A DNA stretch of 64,000 bases from Nocardioides ganghwensis. Its GTDB lineage: Bacteria; Actinomycetota; Actinomycetes; Propionibacteriales; Nocardioidaceae. Each line of letters opens with the position of its first letter. The first letter of the stretch is position 1. The notes beneath the pieces are model-generated. The model ran no database searches. It had not been told where the DNA came from and was given only the letters and a program-made list of their open reading frames with translations. Location of the stretch: contig NZ_JACXYX010000014.1 in the NCBI RefSeq assembly GCF_014779655.1, positions 62,001 through 126,000 on the forward strand. The letters run 5' to 3'. Made by a program: the position numbers and the translations under genes. Positions 16,616 to 26,173 of this stretch are shown here, in pieces.

Positions 16616-18094
16616 ATGAGCACCCCCGACATCGAGTCCCTCGGTCGCACCAGCGACTGGTCCGGCGTCCGCGTCGTCGTCGCCGGCTTCGGCGTCTCCG
16701 GCTTCGCCGCCGCCGACAACCTGCTCTTCCTCGGCGCGCAGGTGACCGCGCTCGACGAGGCCACGAGCGAGGAGAAGGCCGAGAAGGCCGGGCTCCTCGA
16801 GACCCTCGGCGCCACGATCCGGCTCGAGGCGGGCGCCACCGCGGTGCTGCCCGACGGCACCGACCTCGTCATCACCTCTCCGGGGTGGCGGCCCGACGCC
16901 CCGCTGCTGGCCCAGGCGGCTGAGCGCGGCGTACCGGTGTGGGGCGAGGTCGAGCTCGCGTGGCGGCTGCGCGACCCCGAGCGGCCGGCGCCCTGGCTGG
17001 CCGTCACGGGCACCAACGGCAAGACCACGACCGTGCAGATGCTGCAGTCGATACTCACCGCGGCCGGCCTGCGCGCCGCCGCGGTCGGCAACGTCGGCCT
17101 GCCGATCGTCGAGGTGGTGATGGACCCCGAGCCCTACGACGTCCTCGCCGTCGAGCTGTCCAGCTTCCAGCTGCACTACGCGCACTCGATGTCCGCGGAG
17201 TCGGCCGTCGTGCTCAACGTCGCCGAGGACCACCTCGACTGGTACGACGACGACCCCGGGGGACCGACCGGGATGGAGAAGTACGCCGCCGACAAGGCGC
17301 GCATCTACGAGCGCGTCCAGCGGGCGTGCGTCTACAACCTCGCCGACCCCGCCACCGAGGAGATGGTCCGCGAGGCCGACGTCGTCGAGGGTGCGCGCGC
17401 GGTGGGATTCACCCTCGGCATGCCGGCGCCCGGCAACCTCGGCGTGGTCGAGGACCTCCTCGTGGACCGCGCCTTCATCGAGGAGCGCGCGACCAGCGCC
17501 GCCGAGCTCTGCACGCTGGCCGACCTCGCCTCGCCCGCGCCCCACTTCGTGGCCAACGCGCTCGCCGCCGCCGCGCTGGCCCGTGCCCACGGCGTCAGCC
17601 AGCAGGCCGTGCGCGACGGGCTGCGCGCCTTCCGGCCCGACGGGCACCGCATCGCACACGTCGCCGAGGCCGACGGCGTCACCTGGATCGACGACTCCAA
17701 GGCCACCAACCCGCACGCCGCCCAGTCCTCGCTCTCGGCGTTCGACGACGTGGTGTGGGTGGCGGGCGGGCTCGCCAAGGGCGCGCGGTTCGACGACCTC
17801 GTCGTCGCCGTGCGCGACCGGCTGCGCGGCGTCGTCCTGCTGGGCCGCGACCGCCACGTCGTGGCCGACGCTCTTTCGCGACACGCGCCCGATGTGCCGG
17901 TCATCGATGTGGGCGCCGACGAGACTGGGGACCCCATGGAGCGTGTGGTCGACGCGGCCGCCGGGCTCGCCAGGTCCGGTGACACGGTGTTGCTCGCGCC
18001 GGGCTGCGCCTCCATGGACATGTTCACCAACTACGGCGCCCGCGGCGACGCGTTCGCAGCCGCCGTGCACCGACGGATCGCCCGCACCGACTAG
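16616..18094 (+). CDS. murD: UDP-MurNAc-L-alanine:D-glutamate ligase MurD
   Basis: 492 residues from ATG 16616. A TTG at 16601, overlapping the mraY stop, would add five residues, and neither start has a clear ribosome-binding site. The N-terminal Rossmann part binds the uracil nucleotide (VVVAGFGVSGFAAAD). The ATP loop is VTGTNGKTTTVQML, and the central domain has ELSSFQL and NVAEDHLDWY. The C-terminal domain has DDSKATNPHAA, the characteristic MurD segment. It adds D-Glu to UDP-MurNAc-L-Ala. Confidence 0.95.
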   Translation: MSTPDIESLGRTSDWSGVRVVVAGFGVSGFAAADNLLFLGAQVTALDEATSEEKAEKAGLLETLGATIRLEAGATAVLPDGTDLVITSPGWRPDAPLLAQAAERGVPVWGEVELAWRLRDPERPAPWLAVTGTNGKTTTVQMLQSILTAAGLRAAAVGNVGLPIVEVVMDPEPYDVLAVELSSFQLHYAHSMSAESAVVLNVAEDHLDWYDDDPGGPTGMEKYAADKARIYERVQRACVYNLADPATEEMVREADVVEGARAVGFTLGMPAPGNLGVVEDLLVDRAFIEERATSAAELCTLADLASPAPHFVANALAAAALARAHGVSQQAVRDGLRAFRPDGHRIAHVAEADGVTWIDDSKATNPHAAQSSLSAFDDVVWVAGGLAKGARFDDLVVAVRDRLRGVVLLGRDRHVVADALSRHAPDVPVIDVGADETGDPMERVVDAAAGLARSGDTVLLAPGCASMDMFTNYGARGDAFAAAVHRRIARTD

Positions 18095-18125
18095 TCACCG
18101 CCATCGACAGAGGGGAGCGCGAGGA

Positions 18126-19463
18126 GTGACCACCGCGAACCCCGAGGACGTGAAGGTCGGGTCCGCCGCGGACGCCAGTGCGTCCCCCTCCGTGCCGCTC
18201 AAGGTCCGGCCCCCGCTCGGGGCCGGCGTCGTCGCCGCCTCGCAGGGCGTACGTCACACCGTCGCCGGCGGCTGGCGCGCGCTCCGCGAGGCCGTCGACA
18301 AGCCGCTCTCCTCCTACTACTTGCTGCTCGGTGCGTCCGCGCTGCTGCTCACCATCGGCCTGATCATGGTGCTCAGCGCCTCCAGCGTCCGCTCCTACAT
18401 CGTCTACGACGACTCCTACGCGGTGGTCAAGCGCCAGCTGATGTGGGTCGCCCTGGGCCTGCCCGCCGCCTGGGTCGCCTCCCGCGTCCCGATCCGGCAC
18501 GTACGCCGCCTGGCCTACCCCGGCTTCCTCGTCGCCCTCGTGCTGCTGGGGCTCGTCGCCCGCTTCGGCGTGGTGATCAACGGCAACAAGAACTGGCTCG
18601 CCCTCGGGCCGGTCAACATCCAGCCGGCCGAGATCGCCAAGCTCGCCATCGTGCTGTGGGCCGCCAACATCTACGCCCACAAGGAGCGCCGGCTGCGCGA
18701 GCTCCACCACCTCCTCGTGCCGGTGGTCCCCGGACTGTTCGCGATCATCGCGCTGGTGCTGGTCGGCCGCGACCTCGGCACCGCCCTCGTGCTCGCGGCG
18801 ATCCTGCTCGGGATGCTGTGGGTGGTCGGTGCGCCACTCAGGCTCTTCGGGCTCAGCCTGTCGGTGCTCGGCGTCGCGGCCGTCGCCCTCGCCGCCACCG
18901 ACCCCGAGCGGCTCAACCGCATCACGCACTTCACCGACCCGTTCAAGGACTACACCGACGCCGGCTGGCAGCCCGCCCACGGCCTCTACGCCCTGTCGAG
19001 CGGCGGCTGGTTCGGCCAGGGCATCGGCGCCTCCACCCAGAAGTGGGGCGACCTGCCCGAGGCCCACACCGACTTCATCTTCGCGGTGCTCGGCGAGGAG
19101 CTCGGCCTGGTCGGCACCCTCCTCGTCGTCGCGCTGTTCTTCACGATCGCCTACGCCGCCATCCGGGTCGCGCTCAGCACCCAGGACCCCTTCGTCCGCT
19201 ACGCCACGTTCGGCATCGTCGTGTGGCTGCTGGGCCAGATGATCATCAACGTCGGCATGGTGATCGCCGTGCTGCCCGTCATCGGCATCCCGCTGCCGAT
19301 CGTGTCCTACGGCGGTTCGGCCCTGCTGCCGTCGCTGGTCGCCCTCGGCCTCCTCATCGGGTTCGCCCGTCGCGAGCCGGAGGCGGCCGCGGCCCTCGCC
19401 GCGCGCCGCCGCGACCGCTCCGCCGGGCTCTCCGCTGCTCCGTCCTACGACCGCTCTCGATAG
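18126..19463 (+). CDS. ftsW: Septal peptidoglycan glycosyltransferase FtsW (SEDS family)
   Basis: 445 residues from GTG 18126, behind GAGGGGAGCGCGAGGA. A cytoplasmic head of about 60 residues precedes roughly ten membrane helices. SEDS signatures are visible: VVKRQLMWVALG, GNKNWLALGPVNIQPAEIAKLA, GRDLGTALVL, and HTDFIFAVLGEELGLVG near the C-terminal half. It polymerises lipid II in the septum in partnership with FtsI. The open frame extends far into murD, but the SEDS homology begins only after this GTG. Confidence 0.95.
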   Translation: MTTANPEDVKVGSAADASASPSVPLKVRPPLGAGVVAASQGVRHTVAGGWRALREAVDKPLSSYYLLLGASALLLTIGLIMVLSASSVRSYIVYDDSYAVVKRQLMWVALGLPAAWVASRVPIRHVRRLAYPGFLVALVLLGLVARFGVVINGNKNWLALGPVNIQPAEIAKLAIVLWAANIYAHKERRLRELHHLLVPVVPGLFAIIALVLVGRDLGTALVLAAILLGMLWVVGAPLRLFGLSLSVLGVAAVALAATDPERLNRITHFTDPFKDYTDAGWQPAHGLYALSSGGWFGQGIGASTQKWGDLPEAHTDFIFAVLGEELGLVGTLLVVALFFTIAYAAIRVALSTQDPFVRYATFGIVVWLLGQMIINVGMVIAVLPVIGIPLPIVSYGGSALLPSLVALGLLIGFARREPEAAAALAARRRDRSAGLSAAPSYDRSR

Positions 19464-19473
19464 ATTCACCCTG

Positions 19474-20565
19474 ATGCGCGTACTCCTCGCCGGCGGCGGC
19501 TCCGCCGGCCACACCTCGCCCCTGCTCGCCACCGCCGACGCCCTGCGCCGCCTGGACCCGGCGACGGAGATCACCTGCCTCGGCACCCGTGAGGGTCTCG
19601 AGGCGCGGCTCGTCCCGGAGGCCGGCCTGCCCCTGGAGGTCGTCCCGCGGGTGCCCCTGCCGCGGCGCCCGGGCCCCGACCTGCTCCGTACGCCCTCCCG
19701 GCTGCGCGCCGCCCGCGCCGCGGCGCTCGAGGTGGTCGACCGCGTGCGCCCCGACGTGGTCGTCGGCTTCGGCGGGTACGTCTCGGTCCCGGCCTACCTC
19801 GCGGCCCGTGCGCGCCGGCTGCCGATCGTGGTGCACGAGGGCAACGCGATCCCCGGCATCGCCAACAAGCTCGGTGCCCGGATGACGACCCACGTCGCCA
19901 CGAGCTTCCCCGACACCGCGCTCCCGCACGCCGTCTGCACCGGCCTGCCGATCCGCCGCCTCATCTCCACCATGGACCGGGCCGCGCTGCGAGCCGAGGC
20001 GCTGGCGACCTTCGGCCTGCGCGACGACCTGCCGACGCTCCTGGTCACGGGAGGGTCCCAGGGGGCGGCGCGGATCAACGCCGCCGTGTCCGGCGCGGCG
20101 TCCGAGCTCGCCGCAGCCGGCGTGCAGGTGCTCCACGTCGTCGGGCCCAAGCACGAGCTGGTCGTCGCGTCCGGGGAGGTCCCCTACGTCGTCGTCAACT
20201 ACGTCGACCGCATGGACCTCGCCTACGCCGCGGCCGACGCCGTGCTGTGCCGCTCGGGCAGCAACACCGTCACCGAGGTGTCCGGCGTCGGCCTGCCCGC
20301 GATCTACGTCCCGCTGCCCATCGGCAACGGCGAGCAGGCGCTCAACGCACGCCCCGTCGTCGACGCCGGAGGGGGGCTGCTGGTCGCCGATGCCGCCCTC
20401 ACGCCCGAGTGGGTCGCTGCGAGCGTCCCCGGCCTGCTCAGCGACGCGGACCGGCTCGCCGAGATGGGCGCCGCAGCGACCGGAGTGATCCCGCTCGACG
20501 CCGACGAGAAGCTCGCCCGCCTCGTCCTCGACGCGGCCCGGGGCGCGACGGGAGCCGCCTCGTGA
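19474..20565 (+). CDS. murG: UDP-GlcNAc:lipid I N-acetylglucosaminyltransferase MurG
   Basis: 363 residues, start ATG 19474. The N-terminal lipid-binding GGGSAGHTSPLLA is diagnostic. Further family segments are GFGGYVSVPAYLAA, VVHEGNAIPGIANKLGAR, VTGGSQGAARIN and CRSGSNTVTEVSGVGLPAIYVP, split in two around the nucleotide pocket. It turns lipid I into lipid II at the inner membrane face. The stop overlaps the murC GTG start (GTGA at 20562-20565). Confidence 0.96.
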   Translation: MRVLLAGGGSAGHTSPLLATADALRRLDPATEITCLGTREGLEARLVPEAGLPLEVVPRVPLPRRPGPDLLRTPSRLRAARAAALEVVDRVRPDVVVGFGGYVSVPAYLAARARRLPIVVHEGNAIPGIANKLGARMTTHVATSFPDTALPHAVCTGLPIRRLISTMDRAALRAEALATFGLRDDLPTLLVTGGSQGAARINAAVSGAASELAAAGVQVLHVVGPKHELVVASGEVPYVVVNYVDRMDLAYAAADAVLCRSGSNTVTEVSGVGLPAIYVPLPIGNGEQALNARPVVDAGGGLLVADAALTPEWVAASVPGLLSDADRLAEMGAAATGVIPLDADEKLARLVLDAARGATGAAS

Positions 20566-21974
20566 GGATCCCGGTCCCCGACGAGCTGCTGCCCGCCGCC
20601 GAGCTGGGCCGGGTCCACTGCGTCGGCATCGGCGGTGCCGGCATCTCCGCGATCGCCCGGATCATGGCCGCGCAGGGCGTCCACGTCACCGGCAGCGACG
20701 ACCACGACACGCCGTTCCTGCCCGCCCTGCGCGAGCTCGGCGTGACCTGCCACCTCGGCTACGACGCCGCCCACGTCGGCGACGCCGACACGCTGGTCGT
20801 CACCACGGCCGCCCGCGACGACAACCCCGAGGTCGTCGAGGCGCGGCGCCGCGGGCTGCGGATCCTGCCCCGCTCGGCCGGGCTCGCCGCCGTGATGGCC
20901 GGCTCCCGCGTCCTCGCCGTGGCCGGCACGCACGGCAAGACCACCACCACCGGGCTGCTCACCTCGGCGCTGCTGGCGGCCGGCGTCGACCCGTCGTACG
21001 CCGTGGGCGGGGTGCTGACCGCCACGGGTCGCAACGCCGACGCCGGCACCGACGACCTCTTCGTCGCCGAGGCCGACGAGAGCGACGGCGCCTTCCTCCA
21101 CTACCGCCCGTTCGCGGCGATCGTGACCAACGTCGAGGCCGACCACCTCGACAACTGGGGCACCGAGGAGGCCTACCACCGCGCGTTCGAGGAGTTCGCC
21201 GACACGATCGACCGGTCCGGCTTCCTGGTCTGCGTGCTCGACGACCCGGGCGCCGCCGGGCTCGCCGGCCGGGCCCGCGCCCAGGGCCTCGACGTGGTGA
21301 CGGTGGGGGAGTCGGCCGACGCCGACCTCCGCATCCACGACCTTGTCCTCGACGGCTCCACCTCCTCGTGCCGGGTCTCGCAGCACGGCGAGGACCTGGG
21401 CGAGCTGCGGTTGCGGATCCCGGGGCGCCACTACGTCCTCGACGCCGTCGCCGCCCTGGCGACGGGGCTGCGCCTCGGTCTGCCGTACGCCGCGCTCGCG
21501 GAGGGGCTGGGCCTCTTCACCGGCACCGGCCGCCGGATGGAGCTCAAGGGCGAGGTGGCCGGGGTGCGCGTCTACGACTCCTACGCGCACCACCCGGTCG
21601 AGATCCGTGGTGACCTCGAGGCCGCTCGCGCGCTCGCCGGGGACGGGCGCGTCGTCGCCGCCTTCCAGCCGCACCTCGTCTCCCGCACCCGCATCTTCGG
21701 CGAGGCCATGGGCGTCGAGCTGGGCGCCGCCGACGAGGTCGTCGTGCTCGACGTCTACGTCGCCCGCGAGGACCCCGACCCGGCCGTGACCGGGCTCCTC
21801 GTCGCCGACGCCGTACCCCTCCCGGCCCAGCACGTGACCTACGTCGACGGCCTGGGGGCGGCCGCGCAGGCACTCGCCGAGCGCGCGCGCCCCGGCGACC
21901 TCGTCATCACCCTCGGGGCCGGCGACATCACGGGCGTCGGGCCACGGGTGCTCGAGCTGCTCGGGGGTGCGTGA
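20562..21974 (+). CDS. murC: UDP-MurNAc:L-alanine ligase MurC
   Basis: 470 residues from GTG 20562. Opening motif CVGIGGAGISAIARIM binds the UDP moiety. The ATP loop is VAGTHGKTTTTGLL; the central region has EADESDGAFLHY and TNVEADHLDNW. The C-terminal Mur domain has DSYAHHPVEI. It adds L-Ala to UDP-MurNAc, the first amino acid of the stem peptide. The following ftsQ gene begins at the very next base after the stop. Confidence 0.96.
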   Translation: MRIPVPDELLPAAELGRVHCVGIGGAGISAIARIMAAQGVHVTGSDDHDTPFLPALRELGVTCHLGYDAAHVGDADTLVVTTAARDDNPEVVEARRRGLRILPRSAGLAAVMAGSRVLAVAGTHGKTTTTGLLTSALLAAGVDPSYAVGGVLTATGRNADAGTDDLFVAEADESDGAFLHYRPFAAIVTNVEADHLDNWGTEEAYHRAFEEFADTIDRSGFLVCVLDDPGAAGLAGRARAQGLDVVTVGESADADLRIHDLVLDGSTSSCRVSQHGEDLGELRLRIPGRHYVLDAVAALATGLRLGLPYAALAEGLGLFTGTGRRMELKGEVAGVRVYDSYAHHPVEIRGDLEAARALAGDGRVVAAFQPHLVSRTRIFGEAMGVELGAADEVVVLDVYVAREDPDPAVTGLLVADAVPLPAQHVTYVDGLGAAAQALAERARPGDLVITLGAGDITGVGPRVLELLGGA

Positions 21975-22760
21975 GTGGAGCAGGGGACCGTCTCCGACGC
22001 CGAGCCGGACACCCGGGCCGGGTCGGCCAGGCAGGCCCGTACGGTCTCGCGCACCCGGCGCCGCTTCGCGCGGCGCCAGTGGGCGCGGCGCTGGCTCTCC
22101 CTGCGCTACGTGCTGGCCGTGCTGCTGGTGCTCGCGATCGTCGGCACCGCCGTCCACCTGGTGCTCTTCTCCGCGACGACGCAGGTCAAGCGCGTGGAGG
22201 TCGTCGGCAACTCCCTGCTGAGCGACGGCCGGGTCCGCGAGATCGCCGACGTGCCGCTCGGGGAGCAGCTCGCGCTGGTCGACCTCGGCCGCGCCGACGC
22301 CCGCGTCGGATCGCTGGCCGAGGTCCGCTCCGTCGACGTCACCCGCACCTGGCCCGACACCGTGCGCATCGAGGTCGCCGAACGCACCGCAGTGGCGGTG
22401 GTCGAGCTGGCCGGACGGCTCCGCGGCCTCGACGCGGAGGGCGTCGTCTTCCGCGAGTACCAGCGCGTGCCCCGGGGCATGCCGCGCATCCGGCCCGGCT
22501 CCGCGGCCGGCACCGACGCGTTGCGGGAGGCCGCCACGGTGGTCTCGGCGCTGCCGGACGACCTCGCGACCCGCGTCGACCACGTCGAGGTCACGACGAT
22601 CGACCAGATCACCCTCGTGATGCGCGACCAGCGGCAGGTGCTGTGGGGGAGTGCCGAGGAGTCCGAGCTGAAGGCCCAGGTCGTCGACCGGCTGCTGGCC
22701 GCGCAGAAGGCGTCCTACTACGACGTCAGCGTCCCGGGGAACCCGACCTACCGCCCCTGA
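21975..22760 (+). CDS. ftsQ: Cell division protein FtsQ/DivIB
   Basis: 261 residues, start GTG 21975 immediately after the murC TGA. A long, very basic cytoplasmic head (RTRRRFARRQWARR) precedes one membrane helix (about 48-70). The POTRA domain follows (VKRVEVVGNSLLSDGRVREI, about 74-93; WPDTVRIEVAERTAVAVVE), then a FtsQ-type beta domain. It links FtsL/FtsB to the rest of the divisome outside the membrane. It is the last gene before the ftsZ promoter region. Confidence 0.92.
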   Translation: MEQGTVSDAEPDTRAGSARQARTVSRTRRRFARRQWARRWLSLRYVLAVLLVLAIVGTAVHLVLFSATTQVKRVEVVGNSLLSDGRVREIADVPLGEQLALVDLGRADARVGSLAEVRSVDVTRTWPDTVRIEVAERTAVAVVELAGRLRGLDAEGVVFREYQRVPRGMPRIRPGSAAGTDALREAATVVSALPDDLATRVDHVEVTTIDQITLVMRDQRQVLWGSAEESELKAQVVDRLLAAQKASYYDVSVPGNPTYRP

Positions 22761-22762
22761 CC

Positions 22763-22781
22763 CGCAGGCAGGAAACCTGCG
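22763..22781 (+). terminator. Short hairpin after ftsQ
   Basis: CGCAGG (22763-22768) pairs with CCTGCG (22776-22781) around a 7-base loop, directly behind the ftsQ stop. There is no T-tract. It may attenuate read-through into ftsZ, but a 6-base stem is weak evidence. Confidence 0.3.
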
Positions 22782-22790
22782 CGACCCACC

Positions 22791-22805
22791 GACACGCGGC
22801 GTGTC
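22791..22805. promoter_or_regulatory. GACAC palindrome upstream of ftsZ (possible WhiA site)
   Basis: GACACGC (22791-22797) and GCGTGTC (22799-22805) form a perfect 7-base inverted repeat with one central base. GACAC is the core recognised by WhiA in Streptomyces, where ftsZ is a known target. The palindrome lies 50 bases before the -35-like TTGACA. Assignment to WhiA is inference; no whiA gene is in this window. Confidence 0.5.
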
Positions 22806-22854
22806 CGGCAGGGTTTCGGGTCGAGCGCTGCCTATGGTCTAGCGAAAGGCGAGG

Positions 22855-22892
22855 TTGACATAACTATAACCCTCAGGCTCACGGTTAGGGTT
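22855..22892 (+). promoter_or_regulatory. ftsZ promoter region with inverted repeat
   Basis: A consensus -35 TTGACA is at 22855-22860. No good -10 lies 16-18 bases on. TATAAC (22865-22870) could be a -10 for a -35 further upstream, and TAGGGT (22886-22891) is too far from TTGACA. AACCCT (22868-22873) and AGGGTT (22887-22892) form an inverted repeat with a 13-base spacer, a likely operator. The unusual AT-rich patch in 72% GC DNA supports a promoter here. Confidence 0.5.
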
Positions 22893-22968
22893 CCGAGCCC
22901 GAGGAACAGCACCAGTCGACCCGCACCCCCTACGTCACACAGACCCACTCAAGGAAGGCCCCGGAGCC

Positions 22969-24222
22969 GTGGCAGCAGCGCAGAACTACCTGGCGATCAT
23001 CAAGGTCGTGGGCATCGGCGGCGGTGGCGTCAACGCCGTCAACCGGATGATCGAGGTCGGCCTCAAGGGCGTCGAGTTCATCGCGATCAACACCGACGCC
23101 CAGGCACTCCTCATGAGCGACGCCGACGTCAAGCTCGACATCGGCCGCGAGCTCACCCGCGGCCTCGGTGCCGGCGCCAACCCCGAGGTGGGGGCGAAGG
23201 CGGCCGAGGACCACGCCGACGAGATCGAGGAGGTCATCAAGGGCGCCGACATGGTCTTCGTGACCGCCGGCGAGGGTGGCGGCACCGGCACCGGCGGCGC
23301 GCCCGTCGTGGCCCGCATCGCCCGGTCCCTGGGCGCCCTGACGATCGGTGTCGTGACCCGGCCGTTCGCCTTCGAGGGCCGTCGCCGCGCCAACTCGGCG
23401 GAGGAGGGCATCAGCCAGCTCCGCGAGGAGGTCGACACCCTCATCGTCATCCCCAACGACCGGCTGCTGTCGATCACCGACCGCAACGTGTCCATCCTCG
23501 ACGCCTTCAAGCAGGCCGACCAGGTGCTGCTCCAGGGTGTCTCCGGCATCACCGACCTGATCACCACCCCTGGCCTGATCAACCTCGACTTCGCCGACGT
23601 GAAGTCCGTCATGGCCAACGCCGGCTCCGCCCTCATGGGCATCGGCTCGGCCCGCGGCGAGGACCGCGCGGTCGCCGCCGCCGAGATGGCGGTCTCGAGC
23701 CCGCTGCTCGAGGCGAGCATCGAGGGCGCCCACGGCGTGCTGCTCTCCATCGCCGGTGGTTCCGACCTCGGCCTCTTCGAGATCAACGAGGCCGCCGCGC
23801 TCGTGTCGCAGGCCGCGCACGCGGAGGCCAACATCATCTTCGGCGCCACCATCGACGATGCGCTGGGCGACGAGGTGCGGGTGACCGTGATCGCGGCCGG
23901 CTTCGACGGCGGGATGCCCAAGCGCCGCTCGGACGGCAACGTGCTGCGCCAGGGCCAGCCTGCCCAGACGCAGGAGCAGACCCGCGCCGCCGCCCAGCAG
24001 CTCGCGACCCAGGCGCCGGCGCGTTCCGAGTCGTCGCCGGGGACCACGACCTTCGCGCCGTCGGCGCCCCAGCAGCCGGCCCAGCAGTCGGGCCAGCAGT
24101 CGGGCCAGCAGTCGGCGCAGCCCCGGTCGACGCAGCCCGCCCAGCAGCCCGCCTCCCCGCGGCCGGCCCGTCAGGTCCAGTTCGACGACGACGACCTCGA
24201 CGTGCCTGACTTCCTGAAGTGA
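22969..24222 (+). CDS. ftsZ: Cell division GTPase FtsZ
   Basis: 417 residues, start GTG 22969. Nucleotide contacts are [13 protein letters not shown] (15-27) and the tubulin signature GGGTGTG (103-109). The synergy loop is [11 protein letters not shown] (about 205). A Gln-rich disordered linker ([15 protein letters not shown] and similar, about 325-400) leads to the conserved tail [11 protein letters not shown] that binds FtsA/SepF-type partners. It forms the Z-ring. Its stop overlaps the pgeF start (GTGA). Confidence 0.98.
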   Translation: MAAAQNYLAIIKVVGIGGGGVNAVNRMIEVGLKGVEFIAINTDAQALLMSDADVKLDIGRELTRGLGAGANPEVGAKAAEDHADEIEEVIKGADMVFVTAGEGGGTGTGGAPVVARIARSLGALTIGVVTRPFAFEGRRRANSAEEGISQLREEVDTLIVIPNDRLLSITDRNVSILDAFKQADQVLLQGVSGITDLITTPGLINLDFADVKSVMANAGSALMGIGSARGEDRAVAAAEMAVSSPLLEASIEGAHGVLLSIAGGSDLGLFEINEAAALVSQAAHAEANIIFGATIDDALGDEVRVTVIAAGFDGGMPKRRSDGNVLRQGQPAQTQEQTRAAAQQLATQAPARSESSPGTTTFAPSAPQQPAQQSGQQSGQQSAQPRSTQPAQQPASPRPARQVQFDDDDLDVPDFLK

Positions 24223-24914
24223 CCCTGCTTCGCCACCGTGACCGGATCGAAGGCGACCTCGTGATCGAGGTCGCCTTCACCGACGTCACCCTCAGCCTCG
24301 GCGACGCGGCCGACGACGCGGTGCGCACCGCCGCGTTGGCGGAGGTGGCCGAGGCGACCGGGGCCACCCCGGTGCTGATGCACCAGGTGCACGGGGCGGA
24401 CGTCGAGCTCGTCGCCGGCCGGGGCGACGCGACGGCGCCGACCTGCGACGCCATGATCACCTCCCGCCCCGCCGTGGCCCTGCTGGCTCGCGCGGCCGAC
24501 TGCGTGCCGGTGCTGCTGGCCGACCCGGCCACCGGGTGGATCGCGGCTGCCCACGCCGGCCGCCCCGGTCTCGCCGCGGGCGTGGTGCCCCGGGCGGTCG
24601 CCCGCCTGCGCGAGCAGGGCGCCGAGCCGGCGGTGGCGTGGATCGGCCCGCACGTGTGCGGCTCCTGCTACGAGGTGCCGGCCGACCTCCAGGAGGAGGT
24701 CGCCGCCGTGGTCCCCGAGGCGCGCTCCACCACCTCGTGGGGCACGCCCGCGCTCGACCTCGGCGCCGGCGTACGGGCGCAGCTCTCCACCGCGGGCGTC
24801 CCGGACGTACGCGTCGTCGGGGCCTGCACCCGGGAGGACCGCACCTGGCCGTCCTACCGGCGCGACGGAGCCGACGCCACCCGCTTCGCCGGCGTGATCT
24901 GGAGCCACGCGTGA
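24219..24914 (+). CDS. pgeF: Peptidoglycan editing factor PgeF / purine nucleoside phosphorylase (YfiH family)
   Basis: 231 residues from GTG 24219, overlapping the ftsZ stop. Family motifs are MHQVHGADV (about 54-62), [12 protein letters not shown] (about 91-102), a HAGxxGL segment ([12 protein letters not shown]) and [12 protein letters not shown]. The zinc-binding His, Cys, His set is therefore present. The family was once named laccase-like; members act on purine nucleosides, and E. coli PgeF also limits misincorporation into the stem peptide. The usual HAGWRG is HAGRPG here, a mild deviation seen at the same place in some actinobacteria. Confidence 0.88.
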   Translation: MTLLRHRDRIEGDLVIEVAFTDVTLSLGDAADDAVRTAALAEVAEATGATPVLMHQVHGADVELVAGRGDATAPTCDAMITSRPAVALLARAADCVPVLLADPATGWIAAAHAGRPGLAAGVVPRAVARLREQGAEPAVAWIGPHVCGSCYEVPADLQEEVAAVVPEARSTTSWGTPALDLGAGVRAQLSTAGVPDVRVVGACTREDRTWPSYRRDGADATRFAGVIWSHA

Positions 24915-25612
24915 GCGGCCGCGCGGACGAGATCGCCGCCAACCTCGACGCCGTGCGCCGGCGCATCCGCGACGCCTGCACGGAGGCCGGCCGACCGGAG
25001 GACGACGTCTCGCTCGTCGTCGTCACCAAGTTCTTCCCCGCCTCCGACGTGCGCGTCCTCGCCGACCTCGGTGTCACCGACGTGGGGGAGAACCGCCACC
25101 AGGAGGCCGAGGCCAAGGCCGCCGAGTGCGCCGACCTCGGGCTGCGGTGGCACTTCATCGGCGGCCTGCAGTCCAACAAGGCAGCCGCCGTGGCGGCGTA
25201 CGCCGACGTGGTCGAGTCGGTCGACCGCGCCAAGCTCGTGGGCCCGCTCTCTCGTGGAGCCCGGGCGCGCGGGGCGGAGGTCGACGTGCTGCTGCAGGTC
25301 AGCCTCGACCCGCCCGGGGCCGACCACCGGTCCGGCGCAGCGCCCGCCGACCTGCCCGACCTCGCCCGCCGGGTGGTCGAGGCGGACCTGCTCCGGCTGC
25401 GCGGCCTGATGGCGGTCGCGCCGCTGGGGGAGGACCCCCGTACGGCCTTCGCGAGGCTCGCGGACGTGCGCGAGGAGCTCGTGCGCGAGCACCCCGGTGC
25501 CACCGTGCTGTCCGCGGGGATGAGCGGTGACCTCGAGGCGGCCATCGCGTGCGGTGCGACACACGTGCGTGTCGGCTCCGCGGTCCTCGGTCCGAGGCCT
25601 GCGGTCCAGTAA
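24911..25612 (+). CDS. YggS-family pyridoxal phosphate homeostasis protein
   Basis: 233 residues from GTG 24911, overlapping the pgeF stop. The single-domain alanine-racemase-like barrel is recognised by VVVTKFFP (the PLP lysine is in VTK, about residue 39), GENRHQEAEAKAA and WHFIGGLQSNK. SAGMSGDLEAAIACGATHVR binds the phosphate near the C-terminus. These proteins carry PLP and affect B6 and amino-acid balance without a known catalytic reaction. The gene sits between pgeF and sepF, the usual actinobacterial order. Confidence 0.93.
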   Translation: MSGRADEIAANLDAVRRRIRDACTEAGRPEDDVSLVVVTKFFPASDVRVLADLGVTDVGENRHQEAEAKAAECADLGLRWHFIGGLQSNKAAAVAAYADVVESVDRAKLVGPLSRGARARGAEVDVLLQVSLDPPGADHRSGAAPADLPDLARRVVEADLLRLRGLMAVAPLGEDPRTAFARLADVREELVREHPGATVLSAGMSGDLEAAIACGATHVRVGSAVLGPRPAVQ

Positions 25613-25673
25613 TGTCCACAACAGTCAACAGGTGTCCCGATCGGGGCGCCAGGTCTAGCGGAGGATCTGTCTC

Positions 25674-26159
25674 ATGAGCGGCGCGATGCGCAAGATCGGC
25701 GAGTACCTCGGCCTGCTCGAGGACACCGGCCACTACGACGACTACGACGGCGACACCGAGACCACGACGCACGACGCTGTCGACCAGCGCCCCGTCGCGC
25801 GGGAGCGTCGCCCAGCCCCAGTGTCCGACCTTGCCGAGCGCCGTCGACCGGCCCCGGTCCAGACGGGAGTCGTGGCCGAGTTGAGCCGCATCACCACCCT
25901 GCACCCCCGCAACTACAACGAGGCACGCCTGGTCGGGGAGAACTACCGCGACGGCACGCCCGTGATCATGAACCTCAGCGAGATGGACGACAACGACGCC
26001 AAGCGCCTCGTCGACTTCGCCGCCGGCCTGATCTTCGCCACCCGAGGCACCATCGAGCGAGTGACCAACAAGGTCTTCCTGCTCTCGCCGCCCAACGTCG
26101 CGGTCTCGGCCGAGGACAAGGAGCGGATCGCCGAGGACGGCTTCTTCAACCAGAGCTGA
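25674..26159 (+). CDS. sepF: Cell division protein SepF
   Basis: 161 residues, start ATG 25674 behind AGCGGAGG (ATG 25686 is an alternative). An N-terminal amphipathic membrane-targeting helix ([12 protein letters not shown]) is followed by an acidic and Arg/Pro-rich linker (about 20-60). The SepF core begins [16 protein letters not shown] and continues [20 protein letters not shown]. SepF tethers FtsZ to the membrane and substitutes for FtsA, which actinobacteria lack. It is the fourth gene in the ftsZ-downstream block. Confidence 0.95.
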   Translation: MSGAMRKIGEYLGLLEDTGHYDDYDGDTETTTHDAVDQRPVARERRPAPVSDLAERRRPAPVQTGVVAELSRITTLHPRNYNEARLVGENYRDGTPVIMNLSEMDDNDAKRLVDFAAGLIFATRGTIERVTNKVFLLSPPNVAVSAEDKERIAEDGFFNQS

Positions 26160-26173
26160 CCCATACTCGACTC

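Noticed and set aside
24219..24914. Multicopper laccase
   Set aside because: The laccase name for YfiH proteins is historical. The sequence has the purine-nucleoside/PgeF motif set and no multicopper oxidase copper sites.
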